The notes: generated from the letters alone by a model not told the origin. A DNA stretch of 64,000 bases from Cytobacillus sp. IB215665 (GCF_033963835.1 NZ_JAXBME010000017.1:47223-111222), one strand, 5' to 3'. Counted from the first letter of the stretch, positions 52,375-61,806 are shown. Made by a program: numbers and translations.

Positions 52375-53463
52375 TTGTTGAAACCAGTTTCTGCTATTCC
52401 TTTGTTTATTATGGTAATTTATGTTCTTTCTTTAATTATGGATTTCCAAGAGAATTTCTATAGAGGTATCTTTTTGTTACTTTCTATGTTTGTATTTCTC
52501 TTGTTACATGAAATTGGACATGTAATAGCTGGAAAAATAGCGGGATTCGATTTTGAATTTGTTATTCTAGGCCCAATTAAAATTTATAAATCTAATGGGA
52601 AATTAAAGATTTTTCAAAATGATAATTGGGAATTGGCTGGAGGAGTAACACGGTCTTATTTGACCAATAAGACAAAGATAAGAAAAAAATTAATAATTTA
52701 TACTGCTGGTGGCCCATTAATAAGTATAATGTTAGCAACACTGTTTTTAACATTGGGTTCTATTTTTAATATAGAGTTTCTGAACACTTTCTTTCTTATA
52801 AATATATTAATATCTTTAGCAACACTTCTTCCACTTGGTGATGAAAACAATAAAACTGACGGAAAAGAGTTACTAACTTTATTGAAAAATGATTTAAATA
52901 CAAAAAAGTATTTAAACACTTTTCTTATAATGAATGAACTTTTAAGTGTGAGAAGACCAAAAGATTGGGATATTAAGACAGTAGAATATTTAAAGAATAA
53001 TTTAATGACATCTGATAATTCCTTTGAGTATAAGGAACATGTTCATACTTTAATTTATTATCAAGGGATGGATGTCGATACCAATGAAGAACGTTTATTA
53101 ACTTTAAAGGAGTTAATGCGTTTTGACCCTAGTAAAGACTTAAAAGAAATATTAAACTCATCACGGATCATGGTTGAATTTCTTAACTCACAAAATAACT
53201 TAGATTACTATAAACTAAAAAGTTTATATAGTAAACTAGATCCTTCAAACAATGTTAACGAATATGGGTTTTTAAGAGCTAAATGTATTATCGACTTTTT
53301 AGATGGAGAGTTACAAACAGCCAAAAAAGAGTTAAATAAATTGAATACTTTGCAGCAAGACCTTTTTAATGTAACTATAGTTAATCCTGGTTATTTTATA
53401 TTAGAGAATGAATTGTTAGATGAGTTAAAGACAAAGATTAAAATAGGTAGTGTAAGAGAGTAA
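52375..53463 (+). CDS. M50-family site-2-type membrane metallopeptidase
   Basis: 362 residues. Transmembrane segments at about 8-25, 32-50, 110-128 and 132-150; the zinc site HEIGH is at 45-49 and a D-G in KTDGKELL near 163 supplies the third ligand. The C-terminal half is a soluble helical region. TTG start without a ribosome binding site, so the N-terminus may be truncated. M50 peptidases occur in bacteriocin loci for leader removal or immunity; this fits the LanM debris next door but is inference. Confidence 0.7.
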   Translation: MLKPVSAIPLFIMVIYVLSLIMDFQENFYRGIFLLLSMFVFLLLHEIGHVIAGKIAGFDFEFVILGPIKIYKSNGKLKIFQNDNWELAGGVTRSYLTNKTKIRKKLIIYTAGGPLISIMLATLFLTLGSIFNIEFLNTFFLINILISLATLLPLGDENNKTDGKELLTLLKNDLNTKKYLNTFLIMNELLSVRRPKDWDIKTVEYLKNNLMTSDNSFEYKEHVHTLIYYQGMDVDTNEERLLTLKELMRFDPSKDLKEILNSSRIMVEFLNSQNNLDYYKLKSLYSKLDPSNNVNEYGFLRAKCIIDFLDGELQTAKKELNKLNTLQQDLFNVTIVNPGYFILENELLDELKTKIKIGSVRE

Positions 53464-53984
53464 CTAGATTATTGTATTGATAGTAGTTTAAAGAGGCCGG
53501 GATAAACCCTTACTCTAAGATGAAAAAGCCGACGAAATTTTACAGGTTATTTTGATATTGGAATTTAAGTAAGGACCACTTCTGATAAAATAAAGTTACC
53601 ATATAAAATATTTTCTAACGGGGGCTTATCTGCAACAAGATAAGCTTCTTTTTTATGGAAATATATCTTGAGTAAAAGTCTGATATTTGAAATAATTGGT
53701 ATTGAGCAATAGGGCAGTTTTCTTGAAGACTGTTATTCTCTTTTAAGATTATTATGACTCGAGTCTTCCACAATATGGCGCGAATATGGAATAACATAGG
53801 AAGAAAATGATCGATTTTTTTAAATACTAATTAAAAAAAGGGAATATCTCAATTTTTGAGACATTCCCTTTGAATATTCAGAGTACAACTTACTTTCAAT
53901 AAAACAATATCAACACTAAAATACCATTCGAGCTTCGGTGTCTGTAGAGAATAGGCATGTTTAATTAGGTTCTTAAATGCATAT
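53464..53984. other. Element interior without a gene, with two hairpins
   Basis: GCTTATCT-GCAACA-AGATAAGC with a T-rich tail (53624-53654) is a good terminator for the M50 gene. AAAGGGAATATCTCAA pairing with TGAGACATTCCCTTT (53837-53872) is a second. CAATAGGGCAGTTTTC and GAAGACTGTTATTC near 53707-53737 form a further inverted repeat. No ORF is supported. Confidence 0.5.
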
Positions 53985-54020
53985 AAAAAAACTGGTTAGC
54001 ACTCTGATACTAACCAGTTT
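53985..54020 (-). terminator. Terminator inside the element, now ending glmS transcripts
   Basis: On the minus strand AAACTGGTTAG-N12-CTAACCAGTTTTTTT. Nearly the same stem as the terminator at 51088-51124; the flanking ACTAATAAAG is also shared. Confidence 0.8.
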
Positions 54021-54061
54021 ATCCATTCAAGCATCCAATACTATACTAATAAAGTACAACG

Positions 54062-54110
54062 CTAGGTCACGATTGAGTTGTATAAGTCACGACTAAGTTG
54101 TAATATGACA
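54062..54110. repeat. Right (glmS-proximal) end of the Tn7-like element
   Basis: Two abutting 20-bp sites on the minus strand, ACAACTTAGTCGTGACTTAT (54101-54082) and ACAACTCAATCGTGACCTAG (54081-54062), and the terminal TGTCATATT (54110-54102). Confidence 0.75.
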
Positions 54111-54135
54111 ACTCTTTTCTAAAATTTAATCAATC

Positions 54136-55938
54136 CTACTCAACAGTTACTGATTTGGCAAGGTTTCTAGGTTTGTCAACGTCGCAGTCGCGGTGTAGGG
54201 CTGCGTAATAAGAAATAAGTTGTAAAGGAATGACTGATACGAGTGGTGTGAGTAGCTCATGAACAGTAGGGATGACAAAACGATCATCATCACTCTCCAA
54301 ACCTTTCATAGTGATAATACAAGGATTAGCACCACGTGCAACGACTTCTTTTACGTTTCCTCTAATACTTAAGTTGACATGGTCTTGTGTGGCAAGTGCA
54401 ATGACAGGAGTACCGTCTTCAATAAGGGCAATTGTTCCATGCTTTAACTCTCCGCCAGCAAAGCCTTCTGCTTGGATGTATGAGATTTCTTTTAACTTAA
54501 GTGCACCTTCAAGTCCTACATAATAGTCTATTGAACGACCGATAAAGAAGCAGTTTCTCGTTGTTGACAAGTACTCACGTGCAATTTGTTCAAATTCTTC
54601 TTTTTCATTACATAGCACTTCCATTGCATTTGCAGCCATTCCAAGCTCTGTCACAAGGTCAAAATCTAAGCGTTCACCTTTTCGTTCAGCTGTTACTGCA
54701 GCTAATATCGCCAGTACAGCGATTTGGGCAGTATATGCTTTTGTTGATGCAACTGCTATTTCAGGTCCAGCATGTAGCAATAAGGTGTAATCCGCTTCAC
54801 GTGATAGTGTAGAACCCGGTACATTTGTAATCGTTAAGGCTTTATGACCAAGTTCTTTCACTTGGACAAGGACAGCTCGACTATCGGCTGTTTCACCACT
54901 TTGAGATATAAAAATAAACAGTGGTTTTTTCGATAACAGTGGCATATTGTAAGAAAATTCACTTGCTACGTGTACCTCAACTGGTACTTTAGCCATTCTT
55001 TCAATAAATTGTTTTCCGACTAAACCGGCATGATAACTCGTTCCACAAGCTACAATATAAATGCGATCTGCTTCGTCTAATGCCTCACTAATATGATGAT
55101 CAATAGCCAATTTTCCACGGTCATCTTGATATTGTTGAATAATTTTGCGCACGACAAGTGGCTGTTCATCGATTTCTTTTAACATATAGTGTGGGTATGT
55201 TCCCTTTTCTATATCACTCGCATCAAGCTCTGCAGTAAATGGCTCACGTTCTTTGACGACACCTTGTAAGTTTTTAATAACCATTTGCTGCGCTGTAACA
55301 ATAACAATTTCCTTATCCATTAATTCGATGAACTGATCTGTTACTTGTAACATCGCCATTGCATCACTTGCAACTACATTAAAGTTGTCACCGACTCCAA
55401 CTAATAATGGACTTTTATTTTTGGCTACATAAATCGTCTCATCATTTTCTGCATCTATCATTGTAATCGCATATGAACCTTTCAGCTCACTCATTGTTTT
55501 ACGAAAGGCTTCTTCTACAGATAAACCTTCAACGACAAATTGCTCAATCATTTGGACAATAACTTCTGTATCTGTCTCACTTTGTAAAGTGATATTCTGT
55601 AAATATGCATTCTTTAACAATAAGTAGTTCTCTATTACACCATTATGCACTAACGTGAATCGACCACATGCACTTTGATGAGGATGCGCATTAGTTTTAC
55701 TAGGTACACCATGTGTAGCCCATCTTGTATGGCCAATCCCCATCGATGAGTCTACGTGACTATCTACATTTTCTCGTAATGTAGCAATTCGTCCCTTTTC
55801 TTTAAATACGTGTACACCAGATTCATTTACAACTGCTATTCCAGCTGAATCATAACCACGATACTCGAGTTTCTCAAGCCCTTTTAATAAAATTTCCTTT
55901 ACATCCTGTTGACCAATATATCCTACAATTCCGCACAT
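54136..55938 (-). CDS. glmS: Glutamine:fructose-6-phosphate amidotransferase
   Basis: 600 residues. The N-terminal glutaminase has the catalytic C2 in MCGIVGYIG; two SIS isomerase domains follow (SQSGETADS near 350; STKAYTAQ) and the end [15 protein letters not shown] is the highly conserved stretch that Tn7-type TnsD proteins recognise in the DNA. It makes glucosamine-6-phosphate, the first step of cell-wall amino sugar synthesis. ATG 55938 follows GGGAGGACGAAGAAAC. Controlled by the glmS ribozyme at 56035-56170. Confidence 0.97.
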   Translation of the reverse strand: MCGIVGYIGQQDVKEILLKGLEKLEYRGYDSAGIAVVNESGVHVFKEKGRIATLRENVDSHVDSSMGIGHTRWATHGVPSKTNAHPHQSACGRFTLVHNGVIENYLLLKNAYLQNITLQSETDTEVIVQMIEQFVVEGLSVEEAFRKTMSELKGSYAITMIDAENDETIYVAKNKSPLLVGVGDNFNVVASDAMAMLQVTDQFIELMDKEIVIVTAQQMVIKNLQGVVKEREPFTAELDASDIEKGTYPHYMLKEIDEQPLVVRKIIQQYQDDRGKLAIDHHISEALDEADRIYIVACGTSYHAGLVGKQFIERMAKVPVEVHVASEFSYNMPLLSKKPLFIFISQSGETADSRAVLVQVKELGHKALTITNVPGSTLSREADYTLLLHAGPEIAVASTKAYTAQIAVLAILAAVTAERKGERLDFDLVTELGMAANAMEVLCNEKEEFEQIAREYLSTTRNCFFIGRSIDYYVGLEGALKLKEISYIQAEGFAGGELKHGTIALIEDGTPVIALATQDHVNLSIRGNVKEVVARGANPCIITMKGLESDDDRFVIPTVHELLTPLVSVIPLQLISYYAALHRDCDVDKPRNLAKSVTVE

Positions 55939-55961
55939 GTTTCTTCGTCCTCCCTAATAAT

Positions 55962-55999
55962 AAGGGGGCAAGGAAGTATGGGGACTTACTCGCCCCCTT
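55962..55999 (-). promoter_or_regulatory. Hairpin between glmS ribozyme and start codon
   Basis: AAGGGGGC and GCCCCCTT pair around a 22-nt loop that itself has AAGT/ACTT. It ends about 14 nt before the GGGAGG ribosome binding site. No T run, so it is not a terminator; it may fold the leader or protect the RNA after ribozyme cleavage. Confidence 0.5.
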
Positions 56000-56034
56000 G
56001 CCAAGTTGTTTTTTTTGCTGATTATACACATACG

Positions 56035-56170
56035 CTTGTGCAAAAAGTCACCTCTTTGTTTTCGTATATGCTTGCGGTCGTAATCAGTGCAACCGGGAGG
56101 TATCCGCCGATAAATCGATAAACCTCCTCCTCGTCAACTAAGTTGTTCGTCCTTTACTTAGTTCAGGCGC
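56035..56170 (-). ncRNA. glmS ribozyme: glmS ribozyme/riboswitch
   Basis: On the minus strand the cleavage point is A-GCGCCTGAACT (G at 56170). The conserved core follows: TTAGTTGACGAGGAGGAGG, TTTATCG and CGGCGGATACCTCCCGG, then ACCGCAAG and AAAGAGGTGACTTTTTGC (pairing region P4). It cleaves itself when glucosamine-6-phosphate binds, and RNase J then degrades the glmS mRNA. All hallmarks of the Bacillus ribozyme are present. Confidence 0.92.
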
Positions 56171-56227
56171 TTAAATATGTCGTTTTCCTACCCTACCTTT
56201 CTGTCCTTGAATAAAGCTATACCTAAT

Positions 56228-56257
56228 ATCTTACATGATTTCCATTCGTATCGTCAA
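56228..56257 (-). promoter_or_regulatory. Probable glmS promoter
   Basis: On the minus strand TTGACG (56252-56257), 18-bp spacer, TAAGAT (56228-56233), 58 bp before the ribozyme cleavage site. The gap from here to the glmM terminator shows nothing else. Confidence 0.5.
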
Positions 56258-56375
56258 ATTTAACTGTATATTTTCAACACTTACCTCTAATCTCGAGCTA
56301 TTGCTCTATTTATAAAATATGCATGATAAACACATTACGTGTTAGTTAAGGTGCCCATGAGCAAGATAGCATCCT

Positions 56376-56414
56376 AAAACACCCTCACATATCTATTTCT
56401 TGTGAGGGTGTTTT
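56376..56414 (-). terminator. glmM operon terminator
   Basis: AAAACACCCTCACA and TGTGAGGGTGTTTT around an 11-nt loop, 50 bp after the glmM stop. Confidence 0.88.
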
Positions 56415-56467
56415 CATCTATTATTAAGAGCGAACTTGTACACATATTCTTCAAACGTTTAGCAAGC

Positions 56468-57814
56468 TTATACCTCTGATGTCTCTTCTTTCACGACAGC
56501 AACAATGCGTTCAACATATTCTTGGCACAATTCCTCTGTCGATGCTTCTGCCATCACACGAATGAGTGGTTCAGTACCAGATGGACGGACCAGAACTCGA
56601 CCATTGCCATTCATTTCACGCTCAACAGATTCGATCACTTGTTTGATTTTATCATTTTCTAGCACTTTATTTTTATCAGTAACTCTCACATTCACTAGTA
56701 GCTGAGGAAACTTTTTCATTTCATTCGCAAGTTGAGACAATGGCTTTTGTGTTGCTCTCATAATGTTAACGAGCTGAATCCCTGTTAATAAACCATCACC
56801 AGTCGTGTTATAGTCTAAAAAGATGATATGACCTGATTGTTCTCCACCTAGGCTATAACCATTTTTCTTCATTTCTTCGACAACATAACGGTCACCTACC
56901 GCTGTTTGTATACTTTGTACTTCAATTTCTTCTAATCCTTTATAGAAACCAATATTACTCATTACAGTAGATACGACTGTTTGATGCTTTAGGCGTCCCT
57001 GCTCTTTCAAATATTTACTACAAATAAACATAATTTGATCGCCATCAACAATATCACCGTTCTCATCAATAGCAATTAACCGATCTCCATCACCATCAAA
57101 TGCAAGACCAAGGTCAGCCCCCTTTTCTTTTACGAGATCTGACAAACTTCCTGGATGTGTTGAGCCCACGTTATCATTAATATTCACACCATTTGGTGAA
57201 GTTCCCATCGTTGATATATCTGCTTCTAAATCAGCAAACAGATGTGGCGCTAATGATGAAGTAGCACCATGCGCACAATCAAGTGCGACGTGTATGCCAG
57301 AAAAGTCCTCATCAACAGATTGTTTTAAAAACTGTAAATATTTTTGTCCACCTTCAAAGTAGTCATTCACTTGCCCTAAGTCGCCTCCGATTGGACGTGG
57401 CAACTCATCTTCAGGTCGATCCAACAATTCTTCTATCTCTGCTTCTTGTTCATCTGACAATTTAAAACCGTCAGGACCAAAGAATTTAATCCCATTATCT
57501 TGAACAGGGTTATGAGAAGCAGAAATCATTACACCTGCTTGAGAACCTAGCGCTTTCGTTAAGTAAGCAATACCTGGTGTAGAGATAACTCCTAATCTCA
57601 TCACTTCGGCTCCAATTGATAGTAGACCTGCGACAAGAGCCCCTTCAAGCATATGACCAGAAATACGGGTGTCTCTCCCGATAAGAACTTTAGGACGTTC
57701 TTCATCCTTTGTTAGGACATACCCTCCAAAACGACCAATTTTGAATGCTAATTCTGGCGTCAACTCACTATTAGCAACCCCTCGCACTCCATCTGTACCA
57801 AAATATTTACTCAT
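56468..57814 (-). CDS. glmM: Phosphoglucosamine mutase
   Basis: 448 residues, the same length as B. subtilis GlmM. The phosphoserine loop [13 protein letters not shown] is near residue 100, the metal loop DGDGDR near 240 and the sugar-binding RPSGTEP near 405. It converts glucosamine-6-phosphate to the 1-phosphate. The start is ATG 57814 (MSKYFGTDG) with AAAGGA upstream; a longer frame opens at 57865. Last gene of cdaA-ybbR-glmM; GlmM binds CdaA in Bacillus and lowers c-di-AMP synthesis. Confidence 0.96.
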   Translation of the reverse strand: MSKYFGTDGVRGVANSELTPELAFKIGRFGGYVLTKDEERPKVLIGRDTRISGHMLEGALVAGLLSIGAEVMRLGVISTPGIAYLTKALGSQAGVMISASHNPVQDNGIKFFGPDGFKLSDEQEAEIEELLDRPEDELPRPIGGDLGQVNDYFEGGQKYLQFLKQSVDEDFSGIHVALDCAHGATSSLAPHLFADLEADISTMGTSPNGVNINDNVGSTHPGSLSDLVKEKGADLGLAFDGDGDRLIAIDENGDIVDGDQIMFICSKYLKEQGRLKHQTVVSTVMSNIGFYKGLEEIEVQSIQTAVGDRYVVEEMKKNGYSLGGEQSGHIIFLDYNTTGDGLLTGIQLVNIMRATQKPLSQLANEMKKFPQLLVNVRVTDKNKVLENDKIKQVIESVEREMNGNGRVLVRPSGTEPLIRVMAEASTEELCQEYVERIVAVVKEETSEV

Positions 57815-57857
57815 TTCCTTTATTCGCTCCTTTTTAGGACAATTACCGTTTATATAT

Positions 57858-59123
57858 TTACTCAATACCAGATATATTAACTTTCACAGTTTCTATAGGT
57901 ATTTCCAAAGAAATATCGATCGGTTCAATGCCTTCTTCATTTAAAATAGACACCTCAACAGGTACTTCATAATCTCCTACAGGTAAATTCGCTACATCTA
58001 TCGTTGCTGTAATATTATTGTTGCTTATATTTTCAATAGAGCTCTTTCTACCTGTTACCGTTATATCTAGTACACCGTTTTCCAGGTCAGAAAAGCTTAA
58101 GGCTAAGCCTTCTCCTAACCCTTCATAATCGATCGGTATATCGGCAAAAGTTTCTGTAACCTCTTCTTCTACATCAATCGCAACCTTCACTTCTACAGGA
58201 TCTATTTTCGCAGCTCCTTCAGGAAGCTTAATAGGGATGATGATTTCTTCATCTTTAGTTATGCTATTAAGATCGATAGGAATGTCAATGACATCATCTT
58301 TCGTAATACTATCAATGACATTTTTCGGTCCATAGACAGTTACTTTATCCGGAACCATTTCAATGTTCTTGATGTATATACCTTGTAACGTTCCTTCTTC
58401 TATAAAATTAAGTGGTACTACTTTATTTGGACTTGTAATGGAAACCCCAACACTAATATTTGCTGGTTCAACTTCCACATTTAATGGTTGCCCATCTTTA
58501 TCATGTACTGTCACTGATGATTCAACTGTTATATCATCAATAACATCCTGTAAATCAATATAAGCTCTTACGATTGCAGTTCTTTCAACCTCTTCTTTTG
58601 CCCCTGTTATGGAGACTATAGTAGGTTCAGGCACCAAGTTCTCTACAGTATACCCTTCTGTTACTAAAGATTCATTATAATCCACTTTGATAGCAAATTC
58701 TTGCGTTACTTTTTCATGCAAAGCTACCTCATATCGGGATTTTGGTTCAAATGTAACGTTTACCTTATCATCCACATTCTCATATTCTAGCGTTACTAAG
58801 TAATTACCCTCTGATTTGTTTTCTAGGTTAGCATAAACTTTTATATTTCTTAATGCTATTATCGTTTTAACTTTGCTTGTTGGTCCATCTAATCTCACAT
58901 CAACTGATTGAGGAGCACCTGTTACAACAAATCGCTCTTGATCATACAAAACCTCAACAGGTATGTCTTCTAATATTTCAGTTGAATCATCAAAAAGAGG
59001 TAGCGTAAGGCTTCCATCACTCTGCTCTTTCTGTTCTTGAATATAGACAGACATATACAGCATCAAGGCCAATAACAGGGCGATAATCCTCATAAACCAT
59101 CGATTGTTCATGAACTTATCCAT
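57858..59123 (-). CDS. cdaR: YbbR/CdaR-type regulator of diadenylate cyclase
   Basis: 421 residues. An N-terminal signal anchor ([18 protein letters not shown]) followed by YbbR domains outside the membrane, seen as repeats of the type [14 protein letters not shown] and [11 protein letters not shown]. It overlaps the end of cdaA by 8 nt. In Bacillus and Listeria it controls CdaA activity. It lies between cdaA and glmM as in all relatives. Confidence 0.95.
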   Translation of the reverse strand: MDKFMNNRWFMRIIALLLALMLYMSVYIQEQKEQSDGSLTLPLFDDSTEILEDIPVEVLYDQERFVVTGAPQSVDVRLDGPTSKVKTIIALRNIKVYANLENKSEGNYLVTLEYENVDDKVNVTFEPKSRYEVALHEKVTQEFAIKVDYNESLVTEGYTVENLVPEPTIVSITGAKEEVERTAIVRAYIDLQDVIDDITVESSVTVHDKDGQPLNVEVEPANISVGVSITSPNKVVPLNFIEEGTLQGIYIKNIEMVPDKVTVYGPKNVIDSITKDDVIDIPIDLNSITKDEEIIIPIKLPEGAAKIDPVEVKVAIDVEEEVTETFADIPIDYEGLGEGLALSFSDLENGVLDITVTGRKSSIENISNNNITATIDVANLPVGDYEVPVEVSILNEEGIEPIDISLEIPIETVKVNISGIE

Positions 59124-59937
59124 TCTTTTGCCACCTCCATTGCCAACGAGTAGAAGTAGCCTGGTTTTGAGTTGGTTTTAGTTCATTTGTAAGAAGTTCT
59201 CGAAAAGAATCTTGTGTTAAATCTCTATGTAATTCACCATTCTTAGTTAGAGAAATACTACCAGTTTCTTCTGAAACAACGATGGTAAGACTATCAGTTA
59301 CTTCACTGACACCTAACGCTGCTCGATGCCTTGTTCCAAGCTCCTTAGATATAAATGGACTTTCTGACAATGGTAAATAACACGCTGCTGCAGCCACTTG
59401 ATTATTCTGCAATACGACTGCTCCATCATGAAGTGGTGTATTTGGGATAAAAATATTGATAAGCAATTCGGAAGAAACCTTAGCATGAAGTGGTATTCCT
59501 GTTTCAATATAATCGCTCATCCCTGTTTCACGCTCAATAGTAATCAAAGCGCCAATACGACGTTTTGCCATATAACCTGTAGCTTTTACAATGGCTTCAA
59601 TTGAGTTTGCTTGTTCTTCTTCCTCATTAATCGTAATTCTTGAAAAGAATCTACCTCGTCCTAATTGTTCTAGTGCACGACGTAGTTCAGGCTGAAAAAT
59701 AATAATGATAGCTAAAAATCCCCATGTTATCACTTGGTTCATTAACCACCCTAATGTTTTTAAGCCCAAATACTGACTTAATATGTGAATGGTTATAATA
59801 ACAGTGATTCCTTTGAGAAGCTGTACAGCTCTCGTTCCTCGGACGACCATTATTAGCTTATAGATAACATACCAAACAACGAGAATATCGACGATAATAC
59901 CTAGATAATTAAAGATTGAGAGACCCTCTGAAGACAT
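59116..59937 (-). CDS. cdaA: Diadenylate cyclase CdaA
   Basis: 273 residues from ATG 59937 (GGAGGAAGTGTGAG upstream), the same length as B. subtilis CdaA. Three N-terminal helices, then the DAC domain with the catalytic DGAVVLQNN and RHRAALG motifs. It makes c-di-AMP from two ATP at the membrane. First gene of the cdaA-ybbR-glmM unit. Confidence 0.96.
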   Translation of the reverse strand: MSSEGLSIFNYLGIIVDILVVWYVIYKLIMVVRGTRAVQLLKGITVIITIHILSQYLGLKTLGWLMNQVITWGFLAIIIIFQPELRRALEQLGRGRFFSRITINEEEEQANSIEAIVKATGYMAKRRIGALITIERETGMSDYIETGIPLHAKVSSELLINIFIPNTPLHDGAVVLQNNQVAAAACYLPLSESPFISKELGTRHRAALGVSEVTDSLTIVVSEETGSISLTKNGELHRDLTQDSFRELLTNELKPTQNQATSTRWQWRWQKNG

Positions 59938-60066
59938 TCTCACACTTCCTCCATTATTCAAGTACTTGAACTACTCTTCTATATAAATATGACTATTATA
60001 GCATATATCATACCAAACCTAATTAAACCTAAAATAATGTATTAAATATCTTTTATTAGTATTAAG

Positions 60067-60292
60067 TTTTTTCGTTAAACTTTGTTGCAAATGTAAAAAT
60101 TATAATAAAGCTATATGGGACCTTGATTTCTTAACTCTTTTCGTAAACCTTGTTCCTTTTTCTACTTAAATTTGAGTAACTGGTGTTTATTATATGCTTT
60201 ATATGGATTTTTCAGGAGAAAAGATGCCCCTCATATAGAGATATTCGTGTTTAACTCTTATTACGCAAAGCACAATTAAGGAAAACAACCTT
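60067..60292. repeat. Dispersed intergenic element, composite copy 11
   Basis: TTTTTTCGTTAAACTTTGTTGC opens, then a second start CTCTTTTCGTAAACCTTG at 60135; the right end is ACGCAAAGCACAATTAAGGAAAACAACCTT (landmark GGAAAACAACCTT). Two overlapping copies, the second nested after the end of the first. Confidence 0.6.
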
Positions 60293-60294
60293 AG

Positions 60295-60323
60295 AAAAAA
60301 AGGTCATCTTTATTAAGATGACC
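60295..60323 (-). terminator. sigW-rsiW terminator
   Basis: On the minus strand GGTCATCTT-AATA-AAGATGACC followed by seven T, 16 bp after the rsiW stop. Confidence 0.88.
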
Positions 60324-60338
60324 CTCATTATTCTGTTT

Positions 60339-60980
60339 CTATTTTGACTGATCTTGGTCAAATAGACTTACTGTATCCTTTGCAATATCCTTTAGATGAT
60401 ACCATAACCATTCAAATAATTCATTAATTTCCTCAATTTCACCTGTTACTTTGCCAGCAGAAGCAAGATACTGTTCCCCATTAATTACTTCACCATTAAT
60501 TACTGTTGCATCACCGTTAATTTGCCCTTCTATTTTGAGCGTACCATTTTTCACAATGACTGGTCCTTCAACTATTTCCCCTTCTGGAACGGTCACTGTA
60601 GAGTTTTCAATAATTAGATTCGGTTGTTTAGATACAGTAAACTGGTCATCCTCTGTCCAGTTTGAAAATATACTACCTGCCATTAAGATGATAAAAAGCG
60701 ATGCAGCTGTTAGAAAAGGATGATTTCTTAACCAACGCTTTGCGCCTGCTGATCGTTTTTCTTTAGGCAAACTTTGCATTACGCTATTTGTGAAATTGCT
60801 AGGCGCCTCTACATGAGAAATACTTTGAACGAGAGCAATGGACTTTTTAAGTTCATGGAAGTGCGCCTCACAGTCTTCACAACTTTTCACATGATCAATT
60901 AACAAATTTTTATCTTCAATTGAAATATCTTCATCTAAATATTCATGCATTAAATAAACAATGTTTTCAGGACATTTCAT
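60339..60980 (-). CDS. rsiW: Anti-sigma-W factor
   Basis: 213 residues from ATG 60980 (AAGGGGTG upstream). The N-terminal zinc anti-sigma domain has C3, H30, C34 and C37 (HVKSCEDC). A single helix near residues 92-110 anchors it. The outer part has strand-rich repeats (IVEGPVIVKNGTLKIEGQING) that resemble a short bactofilin-like solenoid. It binds SigW and is cut by PrsW/RasP-type proteases under envelope stress. Overlaps sigW slightly in frame space but starts after it. Confidence 0.92.
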   Translation of the reverse strand: MKCPENIVYLMHEYLDEDISIEDKNLLIDHVKSCEDCEAHFHELKKSIALVQSISHVEAPSNFTNSVMQSLPKEKRSAGAKRWLRNHPFLTAASLFIILMAGSIFSNWTEDDQFTVSKQPNLIIENSTVTVPEGEIVEGPVIVKNGTLKIEGQINGDATVINGEVINGEQYLASAGKVTGEIEEINELFEWLWYHLKDIAKDTVSLFDQDQSK

Positions 60981-60996
60981 TTTAATCACCCCTTCA

Positions 60997-61560
60997 TTAT
61001 ACATTTCGAAGTTGGTTTCTTAATGCTTCTCTACCACGATGAATCCGCGTCTTAACGGTTCCTATAGGCAAATCCAATATTTTACTTATTTCCTTTAATG
61101 GTAATTCATCAATATATTTCAATACGATGACTGTACGATATTTTTCTGGAAGCTTCAATATTTCACCTTGAATCGTTTCGTGTAACTCTAGTCTCTCAAG
61201 CTCTTCTTCAGGCAAAGCTTCGTCCGCAGCTACATTAGAATACATAGTCAGTCCGTCTGTTCCAGAAACTTCTGCATCTAAATAATAGTCTGGTTTCTTT
61301 TTCCTAATTCTATCAATTGAAAGATTTGTAGCAATTCGGTATAACCAAGTCGAAAATTTGAGATCTTGATTAAAGCTTTGAATATTAGTATATGCACGAA
61401 TAAAAGCTTCTTGGGCAATATCCTCAGCCTCATGACGATTTCCAAGCATTCTATAGCATAATTGAAATACTTTATCTTTATAAATTTCTACAATTTCTGC
61501 AAATGCGTTTTGATCTCCTTTAATAACTTGTTTTATCCTTTTTTTAACAATTGTTTCCAT
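60997..61560 (-). CDS. sigW: RNA polymerase ECF sigma factor SigW
   Basis: 187 residues from ATG 61560 (GGGGG 9 nt upstream), the same length as in B. subtilis. Sigma-70 region 2 (HEAEDIAQEAFIRAY, RKFSTWLYRIATN-type sequence) and region 4 (LPEKYRTVIVLKYIDEL, IGTVKTRIHRGREAL). It directs the response to cell-envelope and antimicrobial peptide stress. Preceded by its own autoregulatory promoter. Confidence 0.95.
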   Translation of the reverse strand: METIVKKRIKQVIKGDQNAFAEIVEIYKDKVFQLCYRMLGNRHEAEDIAQEAFIRAYTNIQSFNQDLKFSTWLYRIATNLSIDRIRKKKPDYYLDAEVSGTDGLTMYSNVAADEALPEEELERLELHETIQGEILKLPEKYRTVIVLKYIDELPLKEISKILDLPIGTVKTRIHRGREALRNQLRNV

Positions 61561-61596
61561 ACCATTCATACCCCCGCTCCATGCGGCTAGCTTATT

Positions 61597-61623
61597 TACG
61601 TCTCTAACTTATAAAAGGTTTCA
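61597..61623 (-). promoter_or_regulatory. SigW autoregulatory promoter
   Basis: On the minus strand TGAAAC (61618-61623), 17-bp spacer, CGTA (61597-61600), the consensus of SigW-controlled promoters, 37 bp before the sigW start. Between this site and the rocF end at 61857 only the terminator at 61807 is seen. Confidence 0.8.
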
Positions 61624-61806
61624 AAATATGCATATAAATATTTTAACAAAATTAAGGAAGGGTGTGTTTAAAATAGTATAATTTCCATGAGGATTACAAA
61701 ATTCGGTGATATAGAAAGGGAAAGTTAGTACTAAAGATAGAGTTTATAGCAAGCAATCATTTCTAATATATTTTATATTCTATAGTCAACGTGTTTCTTA
61801 ATAAAA

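Larger units (their letters stand above)
51198..54110. mobile_element. Tn7-like element (non-autonomous, 2913 bp) at the glmS attachment site
   Basis: The segment begins TGT and ends ACA, and is flanked by ACTCT on both sides (51193-51197 and 54111-54115), a 5-bp target duplication. Each end has TGT-N6 followed by ACAACTyAGTCrTGAC. Two motif copies abut at the glmS side (54062-54081 and 54082-54101); two are 67 bp apart at the other side (51207-51227 and 51274-51294). The insertion is 20 bp past the glmS stop, with the compact end facing glmS, just as in Tn7. No tnsA-E genes are present. It is best read as an internal deletion of a Tn7-like element. Confidence 0.85.

Noticed and set aside
53615..53797. 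60-codon ORF inside the Tn7-like element
   Set aside because: Overlaps a clear terminator hairpin and has no ribosome binding site.
51198..54110. Ordinary insertion sequence or genomic island joined by recombination
   Set aside because: No transposase is present, and the 5-bp duplication, the multiple end sites and the glmS position match a Tn7-like element better.
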